Below are positions 1 to 5,200 of a stretch of DNA of 5,200 bases, one piece after another. The notes under the pieces are model-generated. The model had not been told where the DNA came from. It worked only from the letters and a program-made list of their open reading frames with translations, and made no database searches. Position 1 is the stretch's first letter; every line of letters begins with the position of its first letter. Both the position numbers and the translations under genes were made by a program. Source of the stretch: a bacterium. GTDB taxonomy: Bacteria > Verrucomicrobiota > Verrucomicrobiia > Limisphaerales > UBA11358. The stretch spans positions 1-5,200 of the forward strand of contig JAJXXI010000174.1 of NCBI GenBank assembly GCA_021781185.1, read 5' to 3'.

Positions 1-2025
1 GCCCTGCGTCTCGCGCTCGGCACGCGCGAACAACACATCCGTCGCGAAAAAGCCACCAGCAACATCTGCACCGCCCAGGCATTGCTCGCCAACATGGCGT
101 CGCTTTATGCCTGCTATCACGGACCGGAGGGTTTGAAGAAAATTGCCCAACGCGTTCACGCTCTTACGCAAGCTTTGGCGGCCGGATTGGAAAAACTCGG
201 TCACAAAGTTTCTGCGCAAAGTTATTTCGACACGTTGACCATCGCCCTCGGCGACAAGACTGCCGCCGAAATTGTAAAGTTCGCGGGATCACACATGATG
301 AATTTCCACGTGATTGACAACAAAACCATAAGCATTTCGCTTGATGAAGCGACGAGCATCAAAGACGTCTCAACGATTCTCCAAATCTTCGATGGTGGCA
401 AAGCCACGGATTTTTCTATAACCGATGTAGCGCAGGCTTTCCAGCCTGCGGGTTCTGGCGACTTTCCAGTCGCCAGTTCCAAAAACTCCGGGTTGGAAAA
501 CCCGGAGAACCCGCAGACAGGAATGTCTGCGCTACCGCCGCGCACCAGCAAATTCCTACAGCATCCCGTCTTCAACCGCTACCACAGCGAGACCGAGATG
601 CTACGCTACATCAAGCGCCTTGAATCCCGCGACCTGTCGCTCACCGCCTCGATGATTCCACTCGGCTCCTGCACCATGAAGCTGAATGCGGCGGCGGAAA
701 TGTTCCCCGTCTCCTGGCCGGAGTTCGCGAAGATTCATCCGTTCGCACCGCTTGGTCAGGCACGCGGCTACCAGATTTTATTCCAAAACCTCGAAGACTG
801 GCTCGCGGAAATCACCGGCTTTGCAGGTATTTCCTTGCAGCCCAACGCCGGCTCCCAAGGCGAATACACCGGTTTGCTCGTCATCCGCGCTTATCACGAA
901 TCGCGCGGCGACACGCATCGGAACGTCTGCCTCATCCCGACTTCCGCGCACGGCACCAACCCCGCCAGCGCCGCGATGGCCGGCATGAAAATCGTCGCCG
1001 TCGCATGCGACGCCAGCGGCAACATAGACGTCGCCGATCTAAAAGCGAAAGCCGAAGCGCACAAGAACGACCTCTCCTGTCTCATGGTCACCTACCCCAG
1101 CACGCACGGCGTGTTTGAGGAAACCATCCGCGATATCTGCGACATCATCCACGCGAACGGCGGACAGGTCTATATGGACGGCGCGAACATGAACGCGCAG
1201 GTTGGCCTCACCAGCCCCGGCCACATTGGCGCGGATGTCTGCCATCTGAACCTTCACAAAACCTTCTGCATTCCGCACGGTGGCGGTGGGCCGGGCGTTG
1301 GACCGATCGGCGTGGCGAAACATCTCGTTCATTTCCTGCCCAGCCATCCGGTGTTCACCTCGCGCCTGGAAGAAGTGGATCATTCCAAACAACACATCGG
1401 TCCCGTCAGCGCCGCGCCATGGGGCAGCGCCAGCATCCTGCCAATTTCCTGGATGTATATCGCCATGACCGGCGCGGACGGACTCACCGAAGCGACGAAG
1501 TTCGCCATTCTGAATGCAAATTACATCGCCGCGCGATTGGAAAACTATTTCCCGACGCTCTACCGCAGCAAGGGCCTCGTCGCGCACGAATGCATTCTGG
1601 ACCTGCGCGCCTTCCACAGCGTCACCGCCGAGGATGTGGCGAAGCGCTTGATGGATTACGGATTCCACGCGCCCACGCTCTCGTGGCCCGTCGCTGGCAC
1701 GCTGATGGTCGAGCCGACCGAAAGCGAATCCAAATACGAACTCGACCGTTTCTGCGACGCGATGATTGCCATCCACGCCGAAATGACCGCCGTGGAAACC
1801 GGCGCGGTGGATGCGAAAAACAATCTGCTCAAAAACGCCCCGCACACTGCCAACCAGATCGCCAGCGATAATTGGAACCGTCCGTATTCGCGCGAACAGG
1901 CGGCGTTTCCGGCGAAGGATTTGCTCGACTACAAATTCTGGCCGCACGTCAGCCGCGTGGACAACGTCTTCGGCGACCGCAACCCGGTGTGCTCGTGCGC
2001 GGGGATGGAGAATTATTCCGCCTGA
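1..2025 (+). CDS. gcvP: Glycine dehydrogenase (decarboxylating), P-protein of the glycine cleavage system, 5'-partial
   Basis: This is the PLP-dependent P-protein, which decarboxylates glycine and passes the aminomethyl group to lipoyl-H-protein in the cytoplasm. The frame is open from base 1, so the gene starts upstream; 674 codons are visible of a usual total near 950. Counting from the first codon, residues 8-26 carry the [19 protein letters not shown] block that ends the N-terminal half. [13 protein letters not shown] is at 188-200, [12 protein letters not shown] at 218-229 and HGTNPAS at 317-323. The PLP lysine is Lys420 in NLHKTF, followed by the glycine-rich [12 protein letters not shown] (426-437), and VEPTESESK is at 570-578. 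The C-terminus ([11 protein letters not shown]) looks complete. The catalytic half appears intact, so the enzyme is probably functional. The oddity is residues 143-179, encoded by a palindromic repeat in the interdomain linker. gcvT and gcvH are not in view. Identification is near certain. Confidence 0.97.
   Translation, partial: ALRLALGTREQHIRREKATSNICTAQALLANMASLYACYHGPEGLKKIAQRVHALTQALAAGLEKLGHKVSAQSYFDTLTIALGDKTAAEIVKFAGSHMMNFHVIDNKTISISLDEATSIKDVSTILQIFDGGKATDFSITDVAQAFQPAGSGDFPVASSKNSGLENPENPQTGMSALPPRTSKFLQHPVFNRYHSETEMLRYIKRLESRDLSLTASMIPLGSCTMKLNAAAEMFPVSWPEFAKIHPFAPLGQARGYQILFQNLEDWLAEITGFAGISLQPNAGSQGEYTGLLVIRAYHESRGDTHRNVCLIPTSAHGTNPASAAMAGMKIVAVACDASGNIDVADLKAKAEAHKNDLSCLMVTYPSTHGVFEETIRDICDIIHANGGQVYMDGANMNAQVGLTSPGHIGADVCHLNLHKTFCIPHGGGGPGVGPIGVAKHLVHFLPSHPVFTSRLEEVDHSKQHIGPVSAAPWGSASILPISWMYIAMTGADGLTEATKFAILNANYIAARLENYFPTLYRSKGLVAHECILDLRAFHSVTAEDVAKRLMDYGFHAPTLSWPVAGTLMVEPTESESKYELDRFCDAMIAIHAEMTAVETGAVDAKNNLLKNAPHTANQIASDNWNRPYSREQAAFPAKDLLDYKFWPHVSRVDNVFGDRNPVCSCAGMENYSA
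427..535. repeat. Four-hairpin palindromic element inserted in frame in gcvP
   Basis: The 109-bp element has outer arms 427-456 and 506-535 that are inverted copies matching at 26 of 30 positions. Inside are four hairpins: 431-438/443-450, 455-463/468-476, 486-494/499-507 and 512-519/524-531, with perfect stems of 8, 9, 9 and 8 bp. The tetraloops are TTCC, TTCC, GGAA and GGAA in order, so the whole is symmetric about position 481. It reads through without a stop in the gcvP frame, adding about 37 residues (including AFQPAG and FPVAS) to the linker between the N- and C-terminal halves. I see no clear target-site duplication and no second copy in this window. I take it to be a dispersed, non-autonomous structured repeat, comparable in behaviour to the palindromic elements found inside Rickettsia genes; family membership is not proven here. 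Confidence 0.9.
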
Positions 2026-2029
2026 ATTG

Positions 2030-2055
2030 AACCATAGAGACGCAGAGGCGCGGAG
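2030..2055 (+). repeat. 26-nt repeat just after gcvP, left arm of an inverted pair
   Basis: This repeat, containing GAGACGCAGAGGCGCGGAG, begins four bases after the gcvP stop codon. It matches the reverse complement of 2451-2476 at 22 of 26 positions. It does not fold into a strong hairpin on its own, but it could pair with the distant right arm. Similar purine-rich GAGACGCAGAG repeats placed right after stop codons are, from memory, common in Verrucomicrobia and some other environmental phyla. Its function is unknown. It also carries the only purine-rich stretch (GGAG, 2052-2055) upstream of the next ORF, at a rather long spacing of 12 bases. Confidence 0.7.
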
Positions 2056-2067
2056 TTCAGCCAAAAA

Positions 2068-2367
2068 ATGAACGCGATTAAACCAGTAACGTTTGGCCCT
2101 GATAAAACTCTGGATGAGTTAGATAAAATCGTTCTGGAAATTTCTAGCAAACATCCAAACCGACAGATTTTGTTTCGAGGCCAAAGACGGTTGCACGAAA
2201 ATATTCGGTCAGGCAGGGCACGACCAAAGGTAAAGGTTCACAAGGATGTTGAAGCGGGCTGGCGTTCGCTTGCAATGCGAATGCTTAATCTCTCCGGTGA
2301 AAGAAATAGTTACGGATATGCGAGAGCTATCTTGCAGCATTATTCCTCGCGTTGCGAGTTTCCATAA
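2068..2367 (+). CDS. FRG-domain-like protein, N-terminal fragment (probable remnant)
   Basis: This 99-residue ORF starts at ATG 2068, with only a distant GGAG (2052-2055) as a possible ribosome binding site. Two blocks suggest the FRG domain, named for its Phe-Arg-Gly motif and common in accessory and defence-associated proteins: ILFRGQ at residues 34-39, and AILQHYSSRCEF at 87-98, which resembles the second conserved block (usually QHYG, then TR and LLD). The ORF stops right after that block (TAA 2365-2367), where family members normally continue, so it looks truncated. Frame +2 stays open to 2434 and could be a frameshifted continuation, but I recognise no FRG sequence there. GC is about 45% (133 of 297 bases counted from 2071), against 60-65% in two sampled gcvP blocks, which points to acquired DNA. 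The biochemical function of FRG domains is not well established. The assignment is moderate and rests on two short motifs. Confidence 0.5.
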   Translation: MNAIKPVTFGPDKTLDELDKIVLEISSKHPNRQILFRGQRRLHENIRSGRARPKVKVHKDVEAGWRSLAMRMLNLSGERNSYGYARAILQHYSSRCEFP

Positions 2368-2448
2368 AGTTGTGAGAGCATTGAACAACCATCACGCAGA
2401 TTCTCAAACGACCTTTCCCGAAGCGGGCAAATAATTTCCGACAGTTGC
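2368..2448. other. Short degenerate spacer after the FRG-like fragment
   Basis: The 81 bases between the FRG-like ORF and the right repeat arm hold no recognisable gene. Frame +2 is open to the TAA at 2432-2434 and would add residues such as HKVVRALNNHHADSQ to the end of the upstream ORF if a frameshift near 2350-2360 were undone. I cannot match that peptide to any family, so it may be remnant coding sequence or simply noncoding. Confidence 0.3.
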
Positions 2449-2450
2449 CT

Positions 2451-2476
2451 CCGCGTCTCTGCGTCTCCGCGGTTAA
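2451..2476 (-). repeat. 26-nt repeat just after dinD, right arm of an inverted pair
   Basis: Read on the minus strand, this is a GAGACGCAGAGACGCGGAG-type repeat starting seven bases after the dinD stop codon. It matches the 2030-2055 copy at 22 of 26 positions in opposite orientation; the paired stretch extends a little on the dinD side (to about 2449-2476 overall). Both copies therefore lie directly downstream of a gene and point inward at the FRG-like fragment. That arrangement fits either a 3'-end-associated repeat family or the ends of an inserted segment. Confidence 0.7.
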
Positions 2477-2483
2477 GTGAAGA

Positions 2484-3320
2484 TCATGCCCCGGCCTTCA
2501 ACCGCTTCTTCTCCCGGCTCGCGACTTTCTTGATGCTCTCAGCCACGGGCATATCTTCCGGCATCGTGCCACCGAGTTCATGAATGGTCTTGCGGACTTT
2601 GCGGTCCACTTCGTTGTGAATCCGGTTGGCGTGATCTTTGTGCCGCACGTTTTCGCGGCGGAGTTTTTCCTCGGTCTGCGTGGCGCGGAACAAATTGGCC
2701 GCCAGTTCCGTGCTGCCCATGTGGTCGAGAATGTTTTGTTTGGGCTTGAGCCATTTGCGTTCGTGGACATCGCGCATTCCCAGTCCGCCGTAAAGCCCGC
2801 GATAGCCGTGGTCCATGAAGATGGCGTAGTCCAGCGGTTGCACCACGCCAGATTGCTTGGCGACGCCGACGAGTTGTTTGTTGTGCTTCTTCATTTCGGC
2901 GCGAAGCAGCAGGCGCATTTTGTCTTCTTTCAACGCCTCGTCGTCGGCCAATTCCTGGCGGCGCGTTTGCACGGCGAAATAAGTTTGTCCGAGCGCGACG
3001 AGCGGCTTGCTCGGATCGGCGTTTTGAATCACGAGGTAGCAGGCGTAGCGGGACAGCGCCCAATCCTCTATCTCGCGTTGCGCGCCGGAGCCGATGGGAA
3101 CCATTTCGTTGAAATCAACGAAATGGTCGGAAACCTTGTGTCCGCTCTGTTCGCAGGCTTCGCGCGCCTTGGCAAGGACCGCAACAAAATTGCGAAAGTC
3201 GGTGTATTCGAGCACGCGCGCCAATTCGCGTGCCGACCAGAATTCGTTGCCTTGCGTGTTGACTTGTTTGATTCGCTCGAAAGTATTGCTGCCGGCTGGT
3301 GCTGGGAGTTGGCTGCTCAT
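2484..3320 (-). CDS. dinD: DNA damage-inducible protein D (DinD-like, Bro-N family)
   Basis: The 278-residue product is close to the 274 residues of E. coli DinD and follows it along its whole length. FWSARELARVLEY is at 27-39 and SDHFVDFNEMVPIGSGAQRE at 64-83. RYACYLVIQNADPSKP (91-106) with QTYFAVQTRRQEL (112-124) is the Bro-N-type N-terminal domain. YGGLGMRDV (177-185) and ILDHMGSTELAANLFRATQ (197-215) are in the C-terminal part, which ends in a lysine/arginine-rich tail. E. coli DinD is LexA-controlled and disassembles RecA filaments; the same role here is inference. The start ATG (3318-3320) is well fixed: an in-frame TAG lies nine bases upstream (3330-3332) and the next Met is residue 72. 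No clear Shine-Dalgarno is visible. The gene stands alone, convergent with gcvP and divergent from the beta-helix remnant. No truncation is seen. In many genomes dinD travels with accessory DNA, which fits the setting. Confidence 0.93.
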   Translation of the reverse strand: MSSQLPAPAGSNTFERIKQVNTQGNEFWSARELARVLEYTDFRNFVAVLAKAREACEQSGHKVSDHFVDFNEMVPIGSGAQREIEDWALSRYACYLVIQNADPSKPLVALGQTYFAVQTRRQELADDEALKEDKMRLLLRAEMKKHNKQLVGVAKQSGVVQPLDYAIFMDHGYRGLYGGLGMRDVHERKWLKPKQNILDHMGSTELAANLFRATQTEEKLRRENVRHKDHANRIHNEVDRKVRKTIHELGGTMPEDMPVAESIKKVASREKKRLKAGA

Positions 3321-3456
3321 GGAACCGGTCTACACCAAATCCGATTTCAAACGAAGAGCGAATTATTCGCAGATATTGTTGAATCCGTGTTGCGGAGCGC
3401 GTTCGTTTCCTTGCAAAGGCCGGCGTTGATCGTATCCGGTTCCTCCGCCGCGTAAC
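3321..3456. other. Junction region between dinD and the truncated beta-helix gene
   Basis: These 136 bases separate two divergent reading frames. The dinD side contains the palindrome and LexA-like site. On the lyase side the frame is closed by TGA at 3427-3429 and then opens. A 9-bp direct repeat (ATCCGGTTC) occurs at 3434-3442 and 3460-3468, bracketing the point where beta-helix homology appears to begin. No promoter or signal-peptide coding sequence for the lyase remnant is seen. Confidence 0.4.
3344..3370 (-). promoter_or_regulatory. Possible operator region upstream of dinD
   Basis: A perfect 13-bp palindrome, GCGAATTATTCGC (3358-3370), lies 38-50 bases before the dinD start. Next to it, 3344-3357 contains TTC-AAAC-GAA, the core spacing of a TGTTC-N4-GAACA motif that I recall being reported for LexA in Verrucomicrobia; only 7 of its 10 specified bases match. 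Within the palindrome, the minus strand reads AATAAT, which could be a -10 element, but I find no convincing -35. Regulation by LexA is expected for dinD from E. coli, but the site here is weak. Confidence 0.3.
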
Positions 3457-4161
3457 GTGATCCGGTTCTGTCTGGCGGTGGGCAACGGCGCAAACGGTTT
3501 CTACGCGAATTTTCATCCGGACGGACTGGATTTCATCAACAACACGGCGATGCGGAACGGCACGGACTACAACATGGTTTGCAACACCAACAACGTGAGC
3601 CGCAGCTACGACACGCCGGGCTTCAACCACTACATGCGCAACAACCTCGGGTTTATTTATTCGGGCACGAACCGGGTAACGTGGCTGGACACCAACCAGA
3701 GCGACGTGGCCTTCAACTATTTCACCCTGCCGGTGACCGTTAGCAGCAACGACTTTATGTCGCTCGACGAAAGCCTGCTGACCGCACCGCGCCAGGCGGA
3801 TGGCAGCCTGCCGTATATCGCCTTCGCACAACTCGTTAGTCACAGCGAACTGGTGGATGCAGGGACGAATGCAGGGATCGCCTACGCCGGTTCAGCACCC
3901 GACCTGGGTGCGTTTGAATACGGCATTAAACCGCCACCCTCACTGGCGATAAAGCAAGACGATGCCAACTTGATTTTTACGGGCAACGGCGGTCCGGGAG
4001 GCGGAACAAATTTTCTGGTCGCAACGACGAATCTCGCTTTGCCCATGTCACAATGGCCACGGATTGCGACGAACAAATTTGATCTGGCAGGCCAATACAT
4101 CATCACGAATTCTCCCGACACCACTTTGCCGCAACAATTCTACCGCGTCAGCCTGCCGTGA
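3457..4161 (+). CDS. Right-handed beta-helix (pectate lyase-like) protein, 5'-truncated; likely pseudogene
   Basis: This encodes the C-terminal part of a secreted parallel beta-helix protein of the pectate lyase type (PL9-like; class inferred from memory). Counting from the only plausible start, GTG 3457, NGANGFYANFHPDGLDF (10-26) and INNTAMRNGTDYNM (27-40) are beta-helix rungs in mid-domain. MSLDESLLTAPRQADGSLP and PDLGAFEYG (148-156) form the usual end of the lyase domain. Residues 157-234 form a separate tail with paired TTNLALPMSQW and QQFYRVSLP, a C-terminal style I associate with exported verrucomicrobial proteins. There is no signal peptide, and the N-terminal rungs, where the calcium-binding and catalytic residues would mostly lie, are absent. 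The frame is closed upstream at 3427-3429 and the other frames there show no missing part, so deletion or rearrangement is more likely than a simple frameshift. A short product could still be made from GTG, but lyase activity is unlikely. Confidence 0.8.
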   Translation: MIRFCLAVGNGANGFYANFHPDGLDFINNTAMRNGTDYNMVCNTNNVSRSYDTPGFNHYMRNNLGFIYSGTNRVTWLDTNQSDVAFNYFTLPVTVSSNDFMSLDESLLTAPRQADGSLPYIAFAQLVSHSELVDAGTNAGIAYAGSAPDLGAFEYGIKPPPSLAIKQDDANLIFTGNGGPGGGTNFLVATTNLALPMSQWPRIATNKFDLAGQYIITNSPDTTLPQQFYRVSLP

Positions 4162-4182
4162 AAAACCCGGCCGGACGGCCCG
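4162..4182 (-). terminator. Weak terminator-like hairpin downstream of the polygalacturonase
   Basis: A small GGCC-GGAC-GGCC hairpin (4169-4180) is followed, on the minus strand, by three G residues and then five T residues (complement of 4161-4165, overlapping the last base of the lyase stop). The stem is only 4 bp and is separated from the T run, so this is a weak candidate for ending transcription from the GH28 gene. Confidence 0.25.
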
Positions 4183-4203
4183 TTTCTGAGGGCAACCCTT
4201 GCG

Positions 4204-4221
4204 TAACGGAACTTTCCGTTA
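4204..4221. repeat. Hairpin between the convergent lyase remnant and GH28 gene
   Basis: TAACGGA-ACTT-TCCGTTA forms a perfect 7-bp stem with a 4-base loop, and its right end includes the stop codon of the polygalacturonase gene (4219-4221 on the minus strand). There is no T tract on either strand, so it is not a typical intrinsic terminator; it may act as a bidirectional 3'-end structure. Confidence 0.4.
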
Positions 4222-5200
4222 ATGACCGCTCACCGTGATTTGCGCGTTGGTGCTGACGATTTGGTTCACGCCTTCAGGCGTCACGATGTTGCAATCCACG
4301 AGCCGGACGTTTTGCACGTCGTAAATGCCAAAGGGTTGGTCAGCTTTGATGTTGATCTTTTCCAGCAGCACGTTGCTGACGTTCATTTCCGGCAAGCCCC
4401 AGATGAGTCCGGCGCGGTGTCCGGCAGTCGCCGTGGCGGTGATGTTGCTGAAGGTGATGTCGCGATAAACCGGCGTGCGCGGTCCAACGGTCCTAGCCGG
4501 ATAACCGGCGGCGGTTTCGGGCGCGAGCCGGTCCAAATTGCGATACTCACGGTTGGTCGCCATGTAAGCGGCATAAATCAGGATGGGGGCACCCACATTG
4601 GTCATGCGCAAGTTCAGGTATTTGAGGTTGTGCAGATAGCCGCCGCGGTCGCGGTCGGATTTGATGCGGATGCCGGCCTCGGTCTGGTTGAAGGTGCAAT
4701 TGATGACGGTGAGATTGGAAACGCCGCCGGCGGTCGGGCTGCCAATGGAAACGCCATGGCCGTAGCCGTAGGTGCAGTTGGTGATGAGCACGTCGGACGT
4801 GCCGCCGCCGCAGGTGAAATCGTCGTCGCCCACGCTGACATTGCAGTCCTGCACGAGAACATGTTTCCCGCTCACGTCGCAGGCGTCGGTGTTGTGCCCG
4901 GGATGCACGGGGTCGGTGGAAGGATTGGCGCGGATGGTCACGCCGCGCACGGTGATATTTTCCGAATGGCTCTGGATGGCAATGTGGAACATCGGCGAGT
5001 TGGAGAGCGTGACGCCTTCAATCAAGATGCGGTCGCAGGCGGCGAGCGCGATCATTCGCGGACGGCGCGCGCCTCGTTCGCGGGCATAAGGCCACCAAGG
5101 AATGCCCTGACCGTCAATCATGCCGGCACCAGTGATGGCGACATCTTGCAGTTTCGAGCCGCTGATAAAATTGGCGGGATCGGTTGTGCCGCCGGGATAT
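4219..5200 (-). CDS. Glycoside hydrolase family 28 protein (polygalacturonase), 5'-partial
   Basis: This is a GH28 parallel beta-helix enzyme expected to hydrolyse alpha-1,4-galacturonan (pectin) after export. The frame stays open to the window edge: 26 further codons (ANFISGSKLQDVAITGAG and preceding residues) lie upstream of the internal Met at 5119-5121, so that Met is not the start and the signal peptide is outside. Counting from that Met, the four GH28 signatures are all present: NTD at 77-79, GDD at 98-100, GHG at 121-123 and RIK at 152-154. IDGQGIPWW (2-10) and GVSIGS (123-128) also fit. After GDD the sequence is DFTCGGG rather than the common CIAIKSG, which probably marks a subfamily. 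At least 326 residues are visible and the C-terminus looks complete. It converges with the truncated lyase gene, consistent with a pectin-degradation locus. Exact substrate (homogalacturonan, rhamnogalacturonan or xylogalacturonan) cannot be told. Confidence 0.93.
   Translation of the reverse strand, partial: YPGGTTDPANFISGSKLQDVAITGAGMIDGQGIPWWPYARERGARRPRMIALAACDRILIEGVTLSNSPMFHIAIQSHSENITVRGVTIRANPSTDPVHPGHNTDACDVSGKHVLVQDCNVSVGDDDFTCGGGTSDVLITNCTYGYGHGVSIGSPTAGGVSNLTVINCTFNQTEAGIRIKSDRDRGGYLHNLKYLNLRMTNVGAPILIYAAYMATNREYRNLDRLAPETAAGYPARTVGPRTPVYRDITFSNITATATAGHRAGLIWGLPEMNVSNVLLEKINIKADQPFGIYDVQNVRLVDCNIVTPEGVNQIVSTNAQITVSGH

Noticed and set aside
427..535. CRISPR array or tRNA-like cloverleaf
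   Set aside because: The four hairpins are arranged as mirror-image pairs, not as direct repeats with unique spacers of constant length, and no tRNA consensus (anticodon arm, T-loop TTCRA) is present.
222..575. A minus-strand ORF through the palindromic element
   Set aside because: It is antisense to gcvP; the element is near symmetric, so it is open on both strands. No independent gene is indicated.
1039..2064. A 341-codon open frame on the minus strand over gcvP
   Set aside because: It lies opposite the conserved catalytic half of gcvP, is rich in Arg, Val and Ala with no family motif, and is best explained as a GC-driven shadow.
2484..3320. dinD as a phage antirepressor or BRO-type prophage gene
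   Set aside because: The N-terminal domain is of that family, but the full length and the C-terminal motifs (YGGLGMRDV, DHMGSTELAANLFR) match DinD, and no other phage genes are in view.
2580..3455. A 291-codon open frame on the plus strand over dinD
   Set aside because: It is antisense to a clear full-length DinD and its translation is a hydrophobic/alanine-rich mix with no recognisable motif; high GC produces such shadow frames.
4204..4221. Strong intrinsic terminator between the convergent genes
   Set aside because: The hairpin is perfect but short, and no T tract follows on either strand.

Overview
The window most likely comes from a member of the Verrucomicrobia, perhaps the Pedosphaera/Limisphaerales side of the phylum. 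This rests on three things: moderately high GC, a secreted pectin-degrading gene set with a typical C-terminal tail (ending FYRVSLP), and short structured repeats of a kind I associate with these genomes. It is inference from protein style; there is no rRNA or other marker here.

Layout. Positions 1-2025 (+) hold the C-terminal 674 codons of gcvP, the glycine decarboxylase P-protein; its 5' end lies outside the window. A 109-bp palindromic element of four hairpins (427-535) sits in frame inside it, in the linker between the two halves of the protein. Positions 2026-2483 form an accessory patch. Two inverted 26-nt repeats, each a few bases beyond the stop codon of a flanking gene, bracket a low-GC ORF that looks like the N-terminal part of an FRG-domain protein. 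Positions 2484-3320 (-) encode a full-length DinD-like DNA-damage-inducible protein, with a short upstream region containing a 13-bp palindrome and a weak LexA-like site. Positions 3457-4161 (+) encode the C-terminal remnant of a secreted right-handed beta-helix protein of pectate-lyase type, with its 5' part missing. From 4219 to the window end (-) lies most of a GH28 polygalacturonase whose N-terminus is outside the window.

How the parts relate. gcvP is core one-carbon metabolism. The beta-helix remnant and the GH28 enzyme are convergent and fit a pectin-use locus. The FRG fragment and dinD between them look like accessory DNA placed between a housekeeping gene and a polysaccharide locus, possibly at the cost of the 5' end of the lyase gene. 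The strongest unusual signal is the hairpin element inside gcvP: all four differences between its two outer arms are base-pair-preserving changes, and all four hairpins share a TTCC/GGAA tetraloop.
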